Shown: positions 26,621 through 36,628, numbered from the stretch's first letter. The stretch: 64,000 bases of DNA from Luteimonas marina (GCF_007859325.1 NZ_VOHK01000003.1:492921-556920); one strand, 5' to 3'. Program-made: numbers and translations. Notes: generated from the sequence alone by a model not told the origin.

Positions 26621-27105
26621 GACGCACGCTCCGCAGTGCGTTCATGGGCGGCGGCCATCGCGGCCGCGTCATCCATGCGCATCTCGAACTCACGATCCTG
26701 GGGATGCAGTTCTTCCACCACGTCCCGTACCAGGCTGCGGCCACGCAGCAGGTGGCGGCCTAACTGTTCGACGAACTGCTCGAAGCGCGCCTTGCCCTGC
26801 GCGCGAGCCGCATCCTGATGGGCCTCCGGCACCGGCGTGCTGACGGTCAGGTAGTAGCGGACGAATAGCGCCAGCGTCTCGATCTGGATGTTCTGGTCAC
26901 GCTCCAGGCGCTCGGCCTGCCGCGACAGGCGATCCAGTCGTTTGGCGATGGCGGCCTCACGCTGGTCGCCGGCATCGGGTGACAGCCAGGACGCCAAGGC
27001 AGCGGCGACGATGCTGGACTTTGACACGCCTTTCTTCGCGGCCAGCTCGTCCAGACGCTTGGCGTGCTCGTGCTGGATGAACAGGTTCAATCGGTATTGG
27101 CTCAT
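26617..27105 (-). CDS. Ribbon-helix-helix (CopG-type) protein of the transfer operon
   Basis: 162 residues. An N-terminal RHH domain (SQYRLNLFIQHEHAKRLDELAAKKGVSKS, about 2-30) suggests DNA binding; the remainder is charged helix (about 50-110). In Tn4371-like ICEs a gene of this kind always sits between traG and trbB. It might regulate the operon or act at oriT as an auxiliary factor. Overlaps both neighbours by four bases. Confidence 0.85.
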   Translation of the reverse strand: MSQYRLNLFIQHEHAKRLDELAAKKGVSKSSIVAAALASWLSPDAGDQREAAIAKRLDRLSRQAERLERDQNIQIETLALFVRYYLTVSTPVPEAHQDAARAQGKARFEQFVEQLGRHLLRGRSLVRDVVEELHPQDREFEMRMDDAAAMAAAHERTAERAS

Positions 27106-29099
27106 ATGTCGATTCCGTCGTTGGGGTCGAGAGATGCCAGCCGCGCCGTGCGTTGCAGGGCGGGGTCGAACTGGCCGGGAAGCAGCGGGGGCATGTCGTC
27201 GTCATCGAGCAGCGCCAAGTCGCTGGGCGTGTAATCGGGTTCGGGGTCGTAGGCGACGGTTTCGGACAGCTCGGGCTGACGGCGGGGGCCGCCGTCGTCG
27301 GAGCCACCCAGGTCATCGGCAGATGCCGTGGCCTGTGCCGCAGGCACGGCCGGGATCGCCAAACCGCTCCAGTCATCGGGACGTGCAGGCGGCACATCGG
27401 CATAGCGGCCTGCCGTTAGCGCAGGCGGCGGCAGTACCCGCTGCTTGAAATTGGCATCAGCGTAGTAGCGCAACTTCTTGGCCTTGATCGGCGCGACGCT
27501 GGACACCATCACCACTGATTCGTCTGGCGCAAGCTGCATGACTTCGCCGGGCGTCAGTAGCGGCCGCGCCGTCTCTTGGCGGGACACCATCAGGTGGCCG
27601 AGCCACGGCGCAAGTCGATGGCCTGCGTAGTTCCGCTGCGCACGCAGTTCGGTAGCCGTGCCCAGCGTTTCGGAGATCCGTTTCGCCGTGCGTTCGTCAT
27701 TCGTGGCGAAGGTCACGCGCACATGGCAGTTGTCCAGAATCGAATGGTTCTGCCCATACGCCTTGTCGATCTGGTTGAGCGACTGCGCGATCAGGAAACT
27801 GCGGATGCCGTAGCCGGCCATGAAGGCCAGCGCCGTCTCGAAGAAGTCCAGGCGCCCCAGAGCCGAGAACTCGTCGAGCATCAGCAACAGCTTGTGGCGG
27901 CGCTCAATGCCGTCGCTGCCATCGAGCGACTCGGTGAGCCGTCGCCCGATCTGGTTGAGGATCAACCGGATCAGCGGCTTGGTGCGGCTGATGTCCGAAG
28001 GCGGCACCACCAGATACAACGACACAGGGGATGCAGACGCGATCAGATCGGCGATGCGCCAGTCGCAGCGCGACGTGACTGCGGCCACGGTCGGATCACG
28101 GTACAGGCCGAGGAACGACATGGCGGTGCTCAACACGCCGGAACGCTCGTTGTCCGACTTGTTGAGCACTTCGCGGGCGGCGGACGCGACAACGGGATGC
28201 GGTACATCTCCAAGATGCCGCGTGGTCATCATCCGATGCAGCGTCAGCTCGAACGGGCAAGCCGGGTCACTGAGGAAGTTCGCCACGCCGCGCAGCGTCT
28301 TGTCCTCTCCCGCGTAGAGCACATGCAGGATCGCGCCGACCAGCAGCGCATGACTGGTCTTCTCCCAGTGGTTGCGCTTCTCCAGCGCCCCTTCGGGATC
28401 GACCAGGATATCGGCGATGTTCTGCACGTCGCGCACCTCGTGCGCGCCGCGCCTCACTTCCAGCAACGGGTTGTAGGCCGCCGAACTGGCATCGGTCGGG
28501 TTGAACAGCAGGCAGTGGCTAAATCGACTGCGCCAGCCAGCGGTGATCTGCCAGTTCTCGCCCTTGATGTCGTGGATGACGGCGGATGCCGGCCAGGACA
28601 GCAGCGTCGGCACCACCAGGCCCACACCCTTGCCCGAGCGCGTGGGCGCAAAGGTCAGGACGTGTTCCGGCCCTTCGTGCCGCAGGTAGTGGCCGTCATG
28701 CTGGCCGAGAAAGACGCCGGCGGGCTGCGTCAGCCCGGCCTTGCGAATGTCGGCGACATCGGCCCAGCGGGCCGAGCCATAGGTCGTCACTTTGCGCGCC
28801 TGGCGCGAGCGCCACACCGACATGGCGATGGCGACCACCACGGCCAGCAGGCCGCTGCTCGCCGCGATCATGCCGCCGGTGTCGAACACCTGCGGCGCGT
28901 AGGCGTCGAAGAAGAACCACCACTCGAACAGCTTCCACGGGTAATAGACCGGCGTGCCGTGGAAGTCGAACCAGGGCGCGCCCAGGCGTAGCTGGTAGCC
29001 CAAGGCGGCGGCGGTCCATTGCGTGGCACCCCACACACCGGCGATCACGATGCCGAAGACGGCGGCGATCTGCCCGAACAACACGCCCTGAGCTTGCAT
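27102..29099 (-). CDS. traG: TraG, VirD4-type coupling protein
   Basis: 665 residues from ATG 29099, preceded by GGAGG with about seven bases of spacing. Two membrane helices at the N-terminus (about 8-26 and 68-92), Walker A TFAPTRSGKGVGLVVPTLLS (about 145-163) with IHDIKGENW next to it, and Walker B LLMLDEFSALGRLDF. The FLIAQSLNQIDKAYG segment is typical. It brings the relaxase-DNA complex to the channel. First gene of the traG-trb operon; promoter probably at 29100-29335. Confidence 0.95.
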   Translation of the reverse strand: MQAQGVLFGQIAAVFGIVIAGVWGATQWTAAALGYQLRLGAPWFDFHGTPVYYPWKLFEWWFFFDAYAPQVFDTGGMIAASSGLLAVVVAIAMSVWRSRQARKVTTYGSARWADVADIRKAGLTQPAGVFLGQHDGHYLRHEGPEHVLTFAPTRSGKGVGLVVPTLLSWPASAVIHDIKGENWQITAGWRSRFSHCLLFNPTDASSAAYNPLLEVRRGAHEVRDVQNIADILVDPEGALEKRNHWEKTSHALLVGAILHVLYAGEDKTLRGVANFLSDPACPFELTLHRMMTTRHLGDVPHPVVASAAREVLNKSDNERSGVLSTAMSFLGLYRDPTVAAVTSRCDWRIADLIASASPVSLYLVVPPSDISRTKPLIRLILNQIGRRLTESLDGSDGIERRHKLLLMLDEFSALGRLDFFETALAFMAGYGIRSFLIAQSLNQIDKAYGQNHSILDNCHVRVTFATNDERTAKRISETLGTATELRAQRNYAGHRLAPWLGHLMVSRQETARPLLTPGEVMQLAPDESVVMVSSVAPIKAKKLRYYADANFKQRVLPPPALTAGRYADVPPARPDDWSGLAIPAVPAAQATASADDLGGSDDGGPRRQPELSETVAYDPEPDYTPSDLALLDDDDMPPLLPGQFDPALQRTARLASLDPNDGIDI

Positions 29100-29335
29100 A
29101 CCCTGGCCTCCGATTTCTCCTGCGCTGATTCCCCGTGGAAAACGCGGCACAAAGGCGTGCCGCAGGCGTCAGGATCGGTGCCGGTTCAGTGCCGGTCAAA
29201 GACCGTTATCGGCAGCAAGGTGATGCAAAAAGCATGGTGTCATGCAGAGGCGAAACCAGTAAAAACGCCGCAGGCGTGAGCGCGCGGCGGCGTGTCGAGA
29301 AAGAAAAATCAAGATTCGCGGCAGAAAGCCAACAA
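29100..29335. other. Promoter region of the traG-trb operon
   Basis: 236 bases without a gene between EexN and traG, both on the minus strand. A short direct repeat (GTGCCGGT twice, 29181-29199) and AT-rich patches are present. A LysR-type regulator of transfer is encoded just upstream, so its binding site could be here, but no perfect T-N11-A palindrome stood out. Confidence 0.4.
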
Positions 29336-29596
29336 TCAGAACTTCGGCGGCGTGTAGGGCGTGTTTCCATAGCCAAAGAAGCGCTTGTTCGTCGCCTCGG
29401 CCACCCGGTTGCACAGCACGTCTCCCATCGTCGGGCGTTCGGTCTTGCACTGGCGGCGCAGCTCCCTCAGGCGCGCAGGATCTGCGACCAGCTCTTCCAC
29501 GGTCGGTACATTGGTTGCCTGTTTCGGTGTTTCGGACTGGCCGCAAGCGGACAGCGCGGCGACCAACAGGAATGGGGCGATCTGCTTCATGGTCAT
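29336..29596 (-). CDS. EexN-family entry-exclusion lipoprotein
   Basis: 86 residues with a lipobox (LVAALSACGQS). The motif VEELVADPARLRELRRQC...GDVLCNRVAEATNKRFFG (positions about 32-77) defines the EexN family, with conserved cysteines. The ATG at 29596 overlaps the LysR stop by four bases; a second ATG two codons later is also possible. It should prevent redundant transfer. It is a paralogue of the protein at 21386, and its C-terminus (PYTPPKF) resembles the end of TrbJ (PYTPQRV). Confidence 0.85.
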   Translation of the reverse strand: MTMKQIAPFLLVAALSACGQSETPKQATNVPTVEELVADPARLRELRRQCKTERPTMGDVLCNRVAEATNKRFFGYGNTPYTPPKF

Positions 29597-30537
29597 GACT
29601 CGACTTCCTCTTGGGAATCGGGTTCAAGGGGGGGCGTGGCTCTGATGCCGTCCGGCGATTCGATGGCCTGCACACGCTCGATAAAGCGTGACAGCACGTC
29701 CGAGGATCCACCTTCCCGGTGCAGCACATAAGTGGTCAGCATGGGTGAGCGACCCGCCAGCGGCCGAGCCACAATCCCAGGCTCACGGCTGCCTGCGATA
29801 TGCGGCGCTCCGGCTAGGCCCAGCGCAAAGCCCGCCGACACTAACGCCATCATCAAATCGCACGAAGCCACACGTTCGGCAATCAGCGGCTCCATATCTA
29901 TCCGGCGCAGTACGCGCTCGACTTGGCGAGCATGGCCTTCGCATACGTGCGGATCGCACAACACCAGCGGATAGCGCAGCACTTCTTCCAGCGGGATGCG
30001 CTTGTGCTTCAAAAGCGGATGACGTGCAGGAACCGCCACCATCAGCGCATCGCTCCAAACGGCTTCGGCAGTGATGCCTTCTCCAACTTCATCGGACTGG
30101 GCAAAGCCCACGTCGTAAAGGTCGTCATGCAGTCCCTTGATCTGCTGCGACAAGGGTACCTCGAACAGGCGAATCTCGACTTCGGGTTCTTCCTGCCGAC
30201 ACAGCGCCAGCAAGGACGGCAGGCGCGAGGGCGTGATGCCGTCGGACAGTGCGATACGCAACTGACCGTGGAAGCCGTTGGTGGCTGCATTCACGCTATC
30301 GCGCGCCTGCTGCAAGGCGGTGAAGATGCGCGGCACATGCTCCAGAAACAGCTTGCCCGCCCGTGTCAGCCGCGTGCTGCGGCTGGTACGAATGAACAAC
30401 TGTTCGCCCAGGCTCTCCTCCAGCTCCTTGATAGTGCGCGACAGCGGTGACTGCTCGATGTGCAGCCTCTCCGCCGCGCGGGCGAAATGTAGTTCTTCGG
30501 CGACAGCGAGAAAGCAGCGTAAGTGTCGAATCTCCAT
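29593..30537 (-). CDS. LysR-family regulator at the head of the transfer module (TraR-type)
   Basis: 314 residues. N-terminal winged helix 1-60 (MEIRHLRCFLAVAEELHFARAAERLH, quoted in part) and a LysR substrate-binding domain from about 90 (GQLRIALSDGITPSRLPSLL). A LysR gene directly upstream of the eex/traG genes is usual in Tn4371-like ICEs and is called traR there. It probably controls transfer in response to a small effector. It also lies directly next to the efflux operon (stop at 30552, same strand), so read-through from the pump promoter could reach it. Confidence 0.88.
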   Translation of the reverse strand: MEIRHLRCFLAVAEELHFARAAERLHIEQSPLSRTIKELEESLGEQLFIRTSRSTRLTRAGKLFLEHVPRIFTALQQARDSVNAATNGFHGQLRIALSDGITPSRLPSLLALCRQEEPEVEIRLFEVPLSQQIKGLHDDLYDVGFAQSDEVGEGITAEAVWSDALMVAVPARHPLLKHKRIPLEEVLRYPLVLCDPHVCEGHARQVERVLRRIDMEPLIAERVASCDLMMALVSAGFALGLAGAPHIAGSREPGIVARPLAGRSPMLTTYVLHREGGSSDVLSRFIERVQAIESPDGIRATPPLEPDSQEEVES

Positions 30538-30551
30538 TTCGCCTCCTGTTG

Positions 30552-32123
30552 TCAGTACAAAGGCCGTTTGAGAGTCGCAGCGTTGTAGCCGCTCATCTCA
30601 CCGAGTTCATCCAGTTCAGGCCTGTCGCCGCTTTTGTGGCGCTGCGCGACTGCCTCGCCCTGCGGTCCGGGCAAGGCGTGTGACCAGCCGCCGGCCAGCG
30701 TCTTGTAGACCGCCACCAACGCCGTCGCCCTGCGGGTGGCGCTTTGTGCCAGCAAGTCTTCGGACTCCAAGCGTGAACGTTCGGCCTCCAGCACATCCAA
30801 AACATGGATGGCGCCGCCCTCAAATTGCAGGCGAGCCGTCTTGGCTGCCCGGCGGCTGGCCTCGGTCGCCTGTACCAGCATGGCGTACTCGGTCTGCGCG
30901 CGCGATAGGCGTACCAGCGCGTTCTCGGTTTCTTCCATGGCGCGCAGCACCGTGCGCTCGTATACCGCCAAGTTTTCGGCAGTGGCTGAATTGGCCGCCG
31001 CGATGCGCGACCGCACCCGGCCCACGTCTAGGAAGGAACCACCCACACCGAGCGAGATCATTCGCGTTTCACTATCACGCTCGAACAACGAACCAAAGCC
31101 CAACGCCTGCGTGCCGATCAGCCCTCCCAACGTAAAGCGAGGGAACAGGTCTGCCATGGCTACGCCGATACGCGCAGTGGCCGCAGCCAGCCTACGTTCT
31201 GCCGCAGCCACATCGGGACGGCGACGCAGTAGATCGCCCGGTGCACCGGCGTTGATCTGGGCGGGCAGCTCAGGCAAGGCTGCGGGGTGATCCAGCACTT
31301 CGGCCATCGCCGCAGGCGTGCGGCCAGTGAGCACGGCAATGCGGTGGGCGGCCACAGCAGCCTCAGCTTCAAGCGGCGGAATGCGCGAGCGTGTCAGCGC
31401 CAATTGCGTGCGGGCGCGGTCGGCATCGAACGACGTGCCCCGGCCGTTCTCGAACAAGACCTCGATCAGCCGCAGCGTATCGGCTTGGTTGATTTCGTTG
31501 TCCCGCGCGACCTGTAATTGCACTTGCAAGCCGCGCAAGCGGAAATAGGCGTCGGTCAACTCGGCCACCATAGCCACTTGTACGCCCGCCAGGTCGGCTG
31601 CGCTGGCCTCGGTCTCGGCGCGCTGCGATTCCACGCTGCGCCGCACTCGGCCAAAGAAGTCCAATTCCCAGATCACGGATAGGCCAGCCGAATGCAGATC
31701 GTTATCCCGGTCGGAGCGGGACGCATCCGGTGCTTGTGCAGCACTGGCGCGCTGGGTACTGATTTCACCGGACGCGCCCAGCGTCGGATAGTAGTCTTGG
31801 CGACGTTCGCGCGACAGTGCGCTGGCTTGCTCGTAGCGCGACAGTGCTATGCGGATGTCGTGATTGGCGTGAAGAGCATTCTCCACCAAAGAGTGCAGCA
31901 CCGGGTCATCCAGTTCCCGCCAGAATTGCGCATCGGCCTCCGGTACAAGCTGGGACACGGCAACGGGGTCTTGGCGGGCATACGTCACTGCCTGGGGCGC
32001 GGCAGGTGCCTTGTAATTCGGCCCTACTGCGCAAGCTGCCAGCGTCAACGCCACCAAAGGGAGCAGTACCAGATGTGGCATCCGACGTAGGCATGGTCGG
32101 ATGCGGGATGGCGTTTGAAGCAT
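30552..32123 (-). CDS. Outer-membrane efflux channel lipoprotein (NodT/OprM family)
   Basis: About 523 residues from ATG 32123; earlier ATG at 32153 and a later one at 32081 are possible. Lipoprotein signal ending LTLAACAVGPNYKAP, then two OEP domains with typical LIENALHANHDIRIALSRYEQA-like (in part) and LLRRRPDVAAAERRLAAATARIG motifs. It forms the TolC-like exit duct for the pump encoded just before it. Last gene of the adaptor-pump-channel operon; with all three parts present the system is self-sufficient, unlike the chromosomal pump at 5512-9770. Confidence 0.92.
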   Translation of the reverse strand: MLQTPSRIRPCLRRMPHLVLLPLVALTLAACAVGPNYKAPAAPQAVTYARQDPVAVSQLVPEADAQFWRELDDPVLHSLVENALHANHDIRIALSRYEQASALSRERRQDYYPTLGASGEISTQRASAAQAPDASRSDRDNDLHSAGLSVIWELDFFGRVRRSVESQRAETEASAADLAGVQVAMVAELTDAYFRLRGLQVQLQVARDNEINQADTLRLIEVLFENGRGTSFDADRARTQLALTRSRIPPLEAEAAVAAHRIAVLTGRTPAAMAEVLDHPAALPELPAQINAGAPGDLLRRRPDVAAAERRLAAATARIGVAMADLFPRFTLGGLIGTQALGFGSLFERDSETRMISLGVGGSFLDVGRVRSRIAAANSATAENLAVYERTVLRAMEETENALVRLSRAQTEYAMLVQATEASRRAAKTARLQFEGGAIHVLDVLEAERSRLESEDLLAQSATRRATALVAVYKTLAGGWSHALPGPQGEAVAQRHKSGDRPELDELGEMSGYNAATLKRPLY

Positions 32124-32145
32124 GACGGAATCAGTCCTTGTGGAG

Positions 32146-35100
32146 TCAGACATGGGTGGCCTCCATGGCGACATTTGCCTGGCGACGTGGCTTGCGCGTC
32201 GCGAGCCTGCGTAACGCGACGTAGAAAACAGGAGTCAGGAATAAACCGAACAAGGTCACGCCGAGCATGCCGGCGAACACAGTCACTCCCATAACCTGGC
32301 GAATCTCCGCGCCTGCGCCGGAACCGACCATCAGCGGCACCACGCCAGCGATGAAGGCGATGGAAGTCATGATGATCGGGCGCAGACGAAGGCGTGATGC
32401 CTCCAGCGCGGCATCGAGGATGCTGTGCCCCTTGCGCTCAAGTTCACGGGCGAACTCCACGATCAGAATGGCATTCTTGGAGGCCAGACCAATCAGCACT
32501 ATCAAGCCAATCTGCACGAAAATGTTGCTGTCACCACCCGCGAGCCACACGCCCGTCATGGCCGACAACAGGCTCATGGGCACGATCAGGATGACGGCCA
32601 GCGGCAACGTCCAGCTTTCGTACAGTGCCGCCAGCACCAGGAAGACCAACAGTACCGCCAGCGGGAACACCACCAGCGCGGTATTGCTTTGCGTGACCTG
32701 CTGGTAGCTGAGGTCGGTCCACTCCAGTTGCATGCCTGGCGGCAGCACCTTGTCTGCAATGGATTGCACTTGCTGCAATGCCTGCGATGACGACACCAGA
32801 CGCGGATCTGACTCACCAATCAGGTCGGCAGATGGATAGCCGTTGAAGCGGATGACGGGATCGGGGCCGAATGTCTTGCGCACGTCCACCATGCTGCCGA
32901 TGGGCACCATGTCGCCATTGGCGTTGCGGGTGCGCAGTTTGACCACGTCCTCGACAGAACTGCGGAACGGTGCGTCCGCCTGAGCCATCACCCGGAAGGT
33001 GCGGCCAAAGCGCGTGAAGTCGTTGACATACGCCGAACCCAGGTACACTTGCAGCGTATCGAAAAGATCGGTCACGGCCACGCCCTGTGCCTTCGCCTTG
33101 GTGCGGTCCACTACGGCGTCAAGCTGCGGCACATTGGCCTGATAGGAACTGATCGGATATTGGAATCCCGGTTCTTGCGAGATGGCCGTCGCCAGCTCGG
33201 TGGTCGCCGTCTGCAATGCGGCATAGCCCTCACGGTTGCGATCCTGCACGTAAAGAGAGAACCCGGAACCCGCGCCCAGCCCCATGACAGGGGGCGGCAT
33301 GATGGCAAAGGCCAGACCGTCCTGCTCCTGAGCGAAGCGCTCGTTCAACTGTTCCGCAATCTCGGTTGCAGTGTGCTTGCGCTCATTGATGGGCTTGAGT
33401 ACGAAATACACTAGGCCGCTATTGGACGTGTTGGTCGACTGCAAGCCGTTCATGCCCGGGAACTGCACGGCGTTGTAGACGCCATCGGTCTTGAGCGCGA
33501 TGTCGCTCACACGGCGGACCAGCGCTTCCGTGCGCTCCAGGGATGCACCCTCGGGTAGCTGGATGACACCGATGAGATACAGCTTGTCCTGCATGGGGAT
33601 GAATCCGCCAGGGACGGCCTTGAACACAGCTCCCGTCGCCACCAGTAGCGCGATGTAGACGAGAAACACCGCACCACGCCGCCCGAGGATGCGCGACACG
33701 CTGTTTCCATAGCCATCCGCGCTGCGCAGGAAGAAACGGTTGAACGGCCGGAATATCCAGCCCAGACTGCGATCCAGCACCCGCGTGGGCAGGTCTGGCG
33801 CGGCACCATGCGGGCGAAGCAGGCGCGCGGCCAGCGCAGGCGACAGCGTCAGCGAGTTGATGGCCGAAATTACCGTGGAGATCGCAATGGTGACGGCGAA
33901 CTGTTTGTAGAACTGCCCTGTCACGCCGGACAGGAATGCCATAGGCACGAATACCGAGCACAGCACCAGCGAGATGGCGACGATGGGGCCACTGACTTCG
34001 CGCATGGCCTGATGGGCCGCAGCCAGCGGCGCCAGCCCTTCGGCGATGTTGCGCTCGACGTTTTCCACCACCACGATCGCGTCGTCCACCACGATCCCGA
34101 TGGCAAGCACGAGTCCAAAAAGCGTGAGCGTATTGATGGAAAAGCCCAGCATCAGCAGCACGGCGAAGGTGCCTACCACCGACACCGGCACGGCTAGCAG
34201 TGGGATGATGGAGGCACGCCAAGTCTGAAGGAACAAGATCACCACCAGCACCACCAGTCCGATGGCTTCCAGCAGAGTGTTGACGACCGCCTTGATCGAC
34301 TGACGCACGAAGACAGTTGAGTCATACTCCACCGACCATTCCACTCCCTCGGGAAAGCGCTTGGCCAACTCGTCCATCTTCGCGCGGACTTGATCCGAGA
34401 TTTCGATGGCATTGGCGCCCGGGGCTTCAAGGACAGAGATCGCGACAGCAGGCTTGTTGTTGAGCAACGACATCAGCGAGTAGCTGGATGCGTCCATTTC
34501 CACGCGCGCCACATCTCGCAGCCGGGTGACCTGACCCTGCGATCCGGTCTTGACGATGACGTCGCCGAACTCTTCTTCCGTCACCAGCCGGCCCTGCGCA
34601 TTGATGGACAGGAGGAAGTCGCTTCCCGAGGGGTTGGGCGGCGCACCTAGTTGACCGGCCGAGACCTGGACGTTCTGTTCGCGCACGGCTTCGACCACAT
34701 CGCCGGCGGTCATACCCAGCGCCGCAATTTTGTCGGGGTCCAGCCATAAGCGCATGGCGTAGTCGCCAGAGCCGTAGATCTTGGCATCGCCCACCCCCTG
34801 GATGCGTGCCAACTCGTCGCGTACATGGAGCACGGCATAGTTGCGCAGGTACAGCGCGTCATAGCGATCGCCCGGCGAGCGCAACTGCACGACCAGCGTT
34901 TCGTTGTGGGACTGTTTGACGGTCACCACACCTTGCTGGCGCACCGCTTCGGGAAGACGCGGCTCTGCCTGGGCGACACGGTTCTGTACCTTGACCTGGG
35001 CGTCGTCGGGATCGGTGCCAGGACGGAAGGTGACGGTCAGCACCAACACGCCATCACTACCGGCCACGGACTTCATGTAGAGCATGTTTTCCACGCCGGT

Positions 35101-35313
35101 GATGGATGCCTCCAGTGGTGCGGCTACCGTGTCGGCGATTTCGCGCGGATTTGCGCCAGGATACGTGGCGCGAACCTGTACGCTGGGTGGCACGACTTCC
35201 GGGTACTCGCTGACGGGCAAGAGCGGGATCGCGATCAACCCAACCACGAAAATGATGATGGACAGCACGGCCGCAAAAATCGGCCTGTCCACGAAAAAGC
35301 GGGCAAAGTTCAT
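32146..35313 (-). CDS. RND multidrug efflux pump (CmeB/MexF-like)
   Basis: 1055 residues from ATG 35313. MexF-like start (MNFARFFVDRPIFAAVLS) and LPVSEYPEVVPPSVQVRA; proton-relay Asp pair in GIVVDDAIVVVENVER; GFIPMQDKLYLI; and KNAILIVEFARELERKG in the second half. Such pumps of the MexF/OqxB/BpeF group export chloramphenicol, quinolones and trimethoprim; the real spectrum is not deducible. Twenty bases from the adaptor gene. Divergent TetR gene at 36677 and palindromic operators control it. Known as cargo of several Tn4371-like ICEs. Confidence 0.93.
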   Translation of the reverse strand: MNFARFFVDRPIFAAVLSIIIFVVGLIAIPLLPVSEYPEVVPPSVQVRATYPGANPREIADTVAAPLEASITGVENMLYMKSVAGSDGVLVLTVTFRPGTDPDDAQVKVQNRVAQAEPRLPEAVRQQGVVTVKQSHNETLVVQLRSPGDRYDALYLRNYAVLHVRDELARIQGVGDAKIYGSGDYAMRLWLDPDKIAALGMTAGDVVEAVREQNVQVSAGQLGAPPNPSGSDFLLSINAQGRLVTEEEFGDVIVKTGSQGQVTRLRDVARVEMDASSYSLMSLLNNKPAVAISVLEAPGANAIEISDQVRAKMDELAKRFPEGVEWSVEYDSTVFVRQSIKAVVNTLLEAIGLVVLVVILFLQTWRASIIPLLAVPVSVVGTFAVLLMLGFSINTLTLFGLVLAIGIVVDDAIVVVENVERNIAEGLAPLAAAHQAMREVSGPIVAISLVLCSVFVPMAFLSGVTGQFYKQFAVTIAISTVISAINSLTLSPALAARLLRPHGAAPDLPTRVLDRSLGWIFRPFNRFFLRSADGYGNSVSRILGRRGAVFLVYIALLVATGAVFKAVPGGFIPMQDKLYLIGVIQLPEGASLERTEALVRRVSDIALKTDGVYNAVQFPGMNGLQSTNTSNSGLVYFVLKPINERKHTATEIAEQLNERFAQEQDGLAFAIMPPPVMGLGAGSGFSLYVQDRNREGYAALQTATTELATAISQEPGFQYPISSYQANVPQLDAVVDRTKAKAQGVAVTDLFDTLQVYLGSAYVNDFTRFGRTFRVMAQADAPFRSSVEDVVKLRTRNANGDMVPIGSMVDVRKTFGPDPVIRFNGYPSADLIGESDPRLVSSSQALQQVQSIADKVLPPGMQLEWTDLSYQQVTQSNTALVVFPLAVLLVFLVLAALYESWTLPLAVILIVPMSLLSAMTGVWLAGGDSNIFVQIGLIVLIGLASKNAILIVEFARELERKGHSILDAALEASRLRLRPIIMTSIAFIAGVVPLMVGSGAGAEIRQVMGVTVFAGMLGVTLFGLFLTPVFYVALRRLATRKPRRQANVAMEATHV

Positions 35314-35332
35314 GATGGCTGGCTCTCCGCGC

Positions 35333-36535
35333 TCATTCGCTCGCCTGGGCGTTTTGTCGGCCTGCAGGCGCCATTTCAATGTCCTGGGCCGTCACTGGCA
35401 TGCCGACAGAAACCTTCTGGATGCCGTTGACGATCACGCGGTCGCCGGGATTTAGACCTTCCTCGACGATGCGCAGGCCTTCGGCCTTGCGTCCCAGCGT
35501 GATGTCGCGGCGCTGGGCGGTGTTGTTCTCATCGATCACATACACGTACTTGCGGCTCTGGTCGGTCAGGATGGCCTTGTCGTCGATCAGCATGGCCTCG
35601 AAACTGCCGCTACCCGGCAGGCGCACTCGGGCATAGAGGCCCGGCGTAAGCAGGCCGTCGGGATTGACCAGGGTGGCGCGTGCGCGGATGGTGCCGGTGG
35701 CCGCATCGACACGGTTGTCCACGAAGTCCACGTTTCCGGCGTGTGGATAGCCGTTCTCGCCGACCAGGCCCACCTGCACCGGGATACTTTCGCTGCGCTG
35801 GTCGGGGCGCTCTCCGTTGCGAGCCATGTGGGCGTAGCGCAGATAGGTACGCTCGTCGACATCAAAATGCACGTGCACCGGGTTCAGCGAGACTACGGTG
35901 GTCAGGATGCTGGCCTGGCCGTCAGCACTCACCAAGTTGCCTGCCGTGACCAGTGCACGTCCGGCGCGGCCTGTGATGGGCGAACGTACCTGGGTGAACG
36001 ACAGATCCAACTTGGCGGTCTCGACTGCGGCTTGGGCGAACTGCACGTTGGCTTGGGCCTGATCGGCGGCGGCGTGGCGCTGCTCCAACTCCTCGGTGGA
36101 GGCTGCTTGCAACGAAGCCAGCTTTTGAGCACGGGCCGCTTCGCTACGTGCCAGTGCGGCCTGCGTGCGGGCGCGGGCCAAGTCTGCTTCCGCGCGAGCC
36201 AGAGCAGCACGGTAACTGCGAGCGTCAATCTCGAACAGCACGTCGCCACGTTTGACGATCTGGCCCTCTTCGTAATTGACCCTGTCGATGTAGCCACTCA
36301 CACGTGGCCGCAGCGCAACGCCTTCCACCGCCTCGACGCGGCCATTGAACTCATCCCATTGGACGATCTTGCGCACCGACACAGGTGCCACGCTGACCGT
36401 GGGTGGAGGGGCGGCGACCGCGTCGGCGGCGTCGCTATTGCAGCCAGCTAGGGACAGCGCCAGCAAGCTCGCCGCAGCTAACGGCAAGGCGCGGCGCCAG
36501 GAAGGCAGGACCGCAAGGTAAGGCAATGTGCTCAT
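35333..36535 (-). CDS. RND efflux adaptor lipoprotein (MexE/CmeA-like)
   Basis: 400 residues from ATG 36535. Lipobox LLALSLAGCNSD, then the adaptor order: lipoyl halves around an alpha hairpin (RPRVSGYIDRVNYEEGQIV, then ARTQAALARSEAARAQKL, then VRSPITGRAGRALVTAGNLV), beta-barrel with ERTYLRYAHMARNGER and a C-terminal domain. The longer frame up to 36601 runs through the operator and is rejected. First gene of the efflux operon. Confidence 0.93.
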   Translation of the reverse strand: MSTLPYLAVLPSWRRALPLAAASLLALSLAGCNSDAADAVAAPPPTVSVAPVSVRKIVQWDEFNGRVEAVEGVALRPRVSGYIDRVNYEEGQIVKRGDVLFEIDARSYRAALARAEADLARARTQAALARSEAARAQKLASLQAASTEELEQRHAAADQAQANVQFAQAAVETAKLDLSFTQVRSPITGRAGRALVTAGNLVSADGQASILTTVVSLNPVHVHFDVDERTYLRYAHMARNGERPDQRSESIPVQVGLVGENGYPHAGNVDFVDNRVDAATGTIRARATLVNPDGLLTPGLYARVRLPGSGSFEAMLIDDKAILTDQSRKYVYVIDENNTAQRRDITLGRKAEGLRIVEEGLNPGDRVIVNGIQKVSVGMPVTAQDIEMAPAGRQNAQASE

Positions 36536-36582
36536 TGTTTTCAGTCTCGAAGGGATGGCGAAACCCGGTTGATAAAATTTGA

Positions 36583-36628
36583 CATACGTGACGTATGCCA
36601 TTTATCATCCACTCATACGCAACGTATG
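36583..36628. promoter_or_regulatory. Two palindromic operators in the TetR/efflux divergent promoter
   Basis: CATACGTGACGTATG (36583-36597) is a perfect seven-base palindrome around one base. CATACGCAACGTATG (36614-36628) differs by one mismatch in pairing. A weaker third relative lies at 36640-36654. Centres of the first two are 31 bases apart, three helical turns, so two TetR dimers would sit on one face of the DNA. The sites lie between the efflux start (36535) and the regulator start (36677), as expected for repression of both. Confidence 0.75.
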
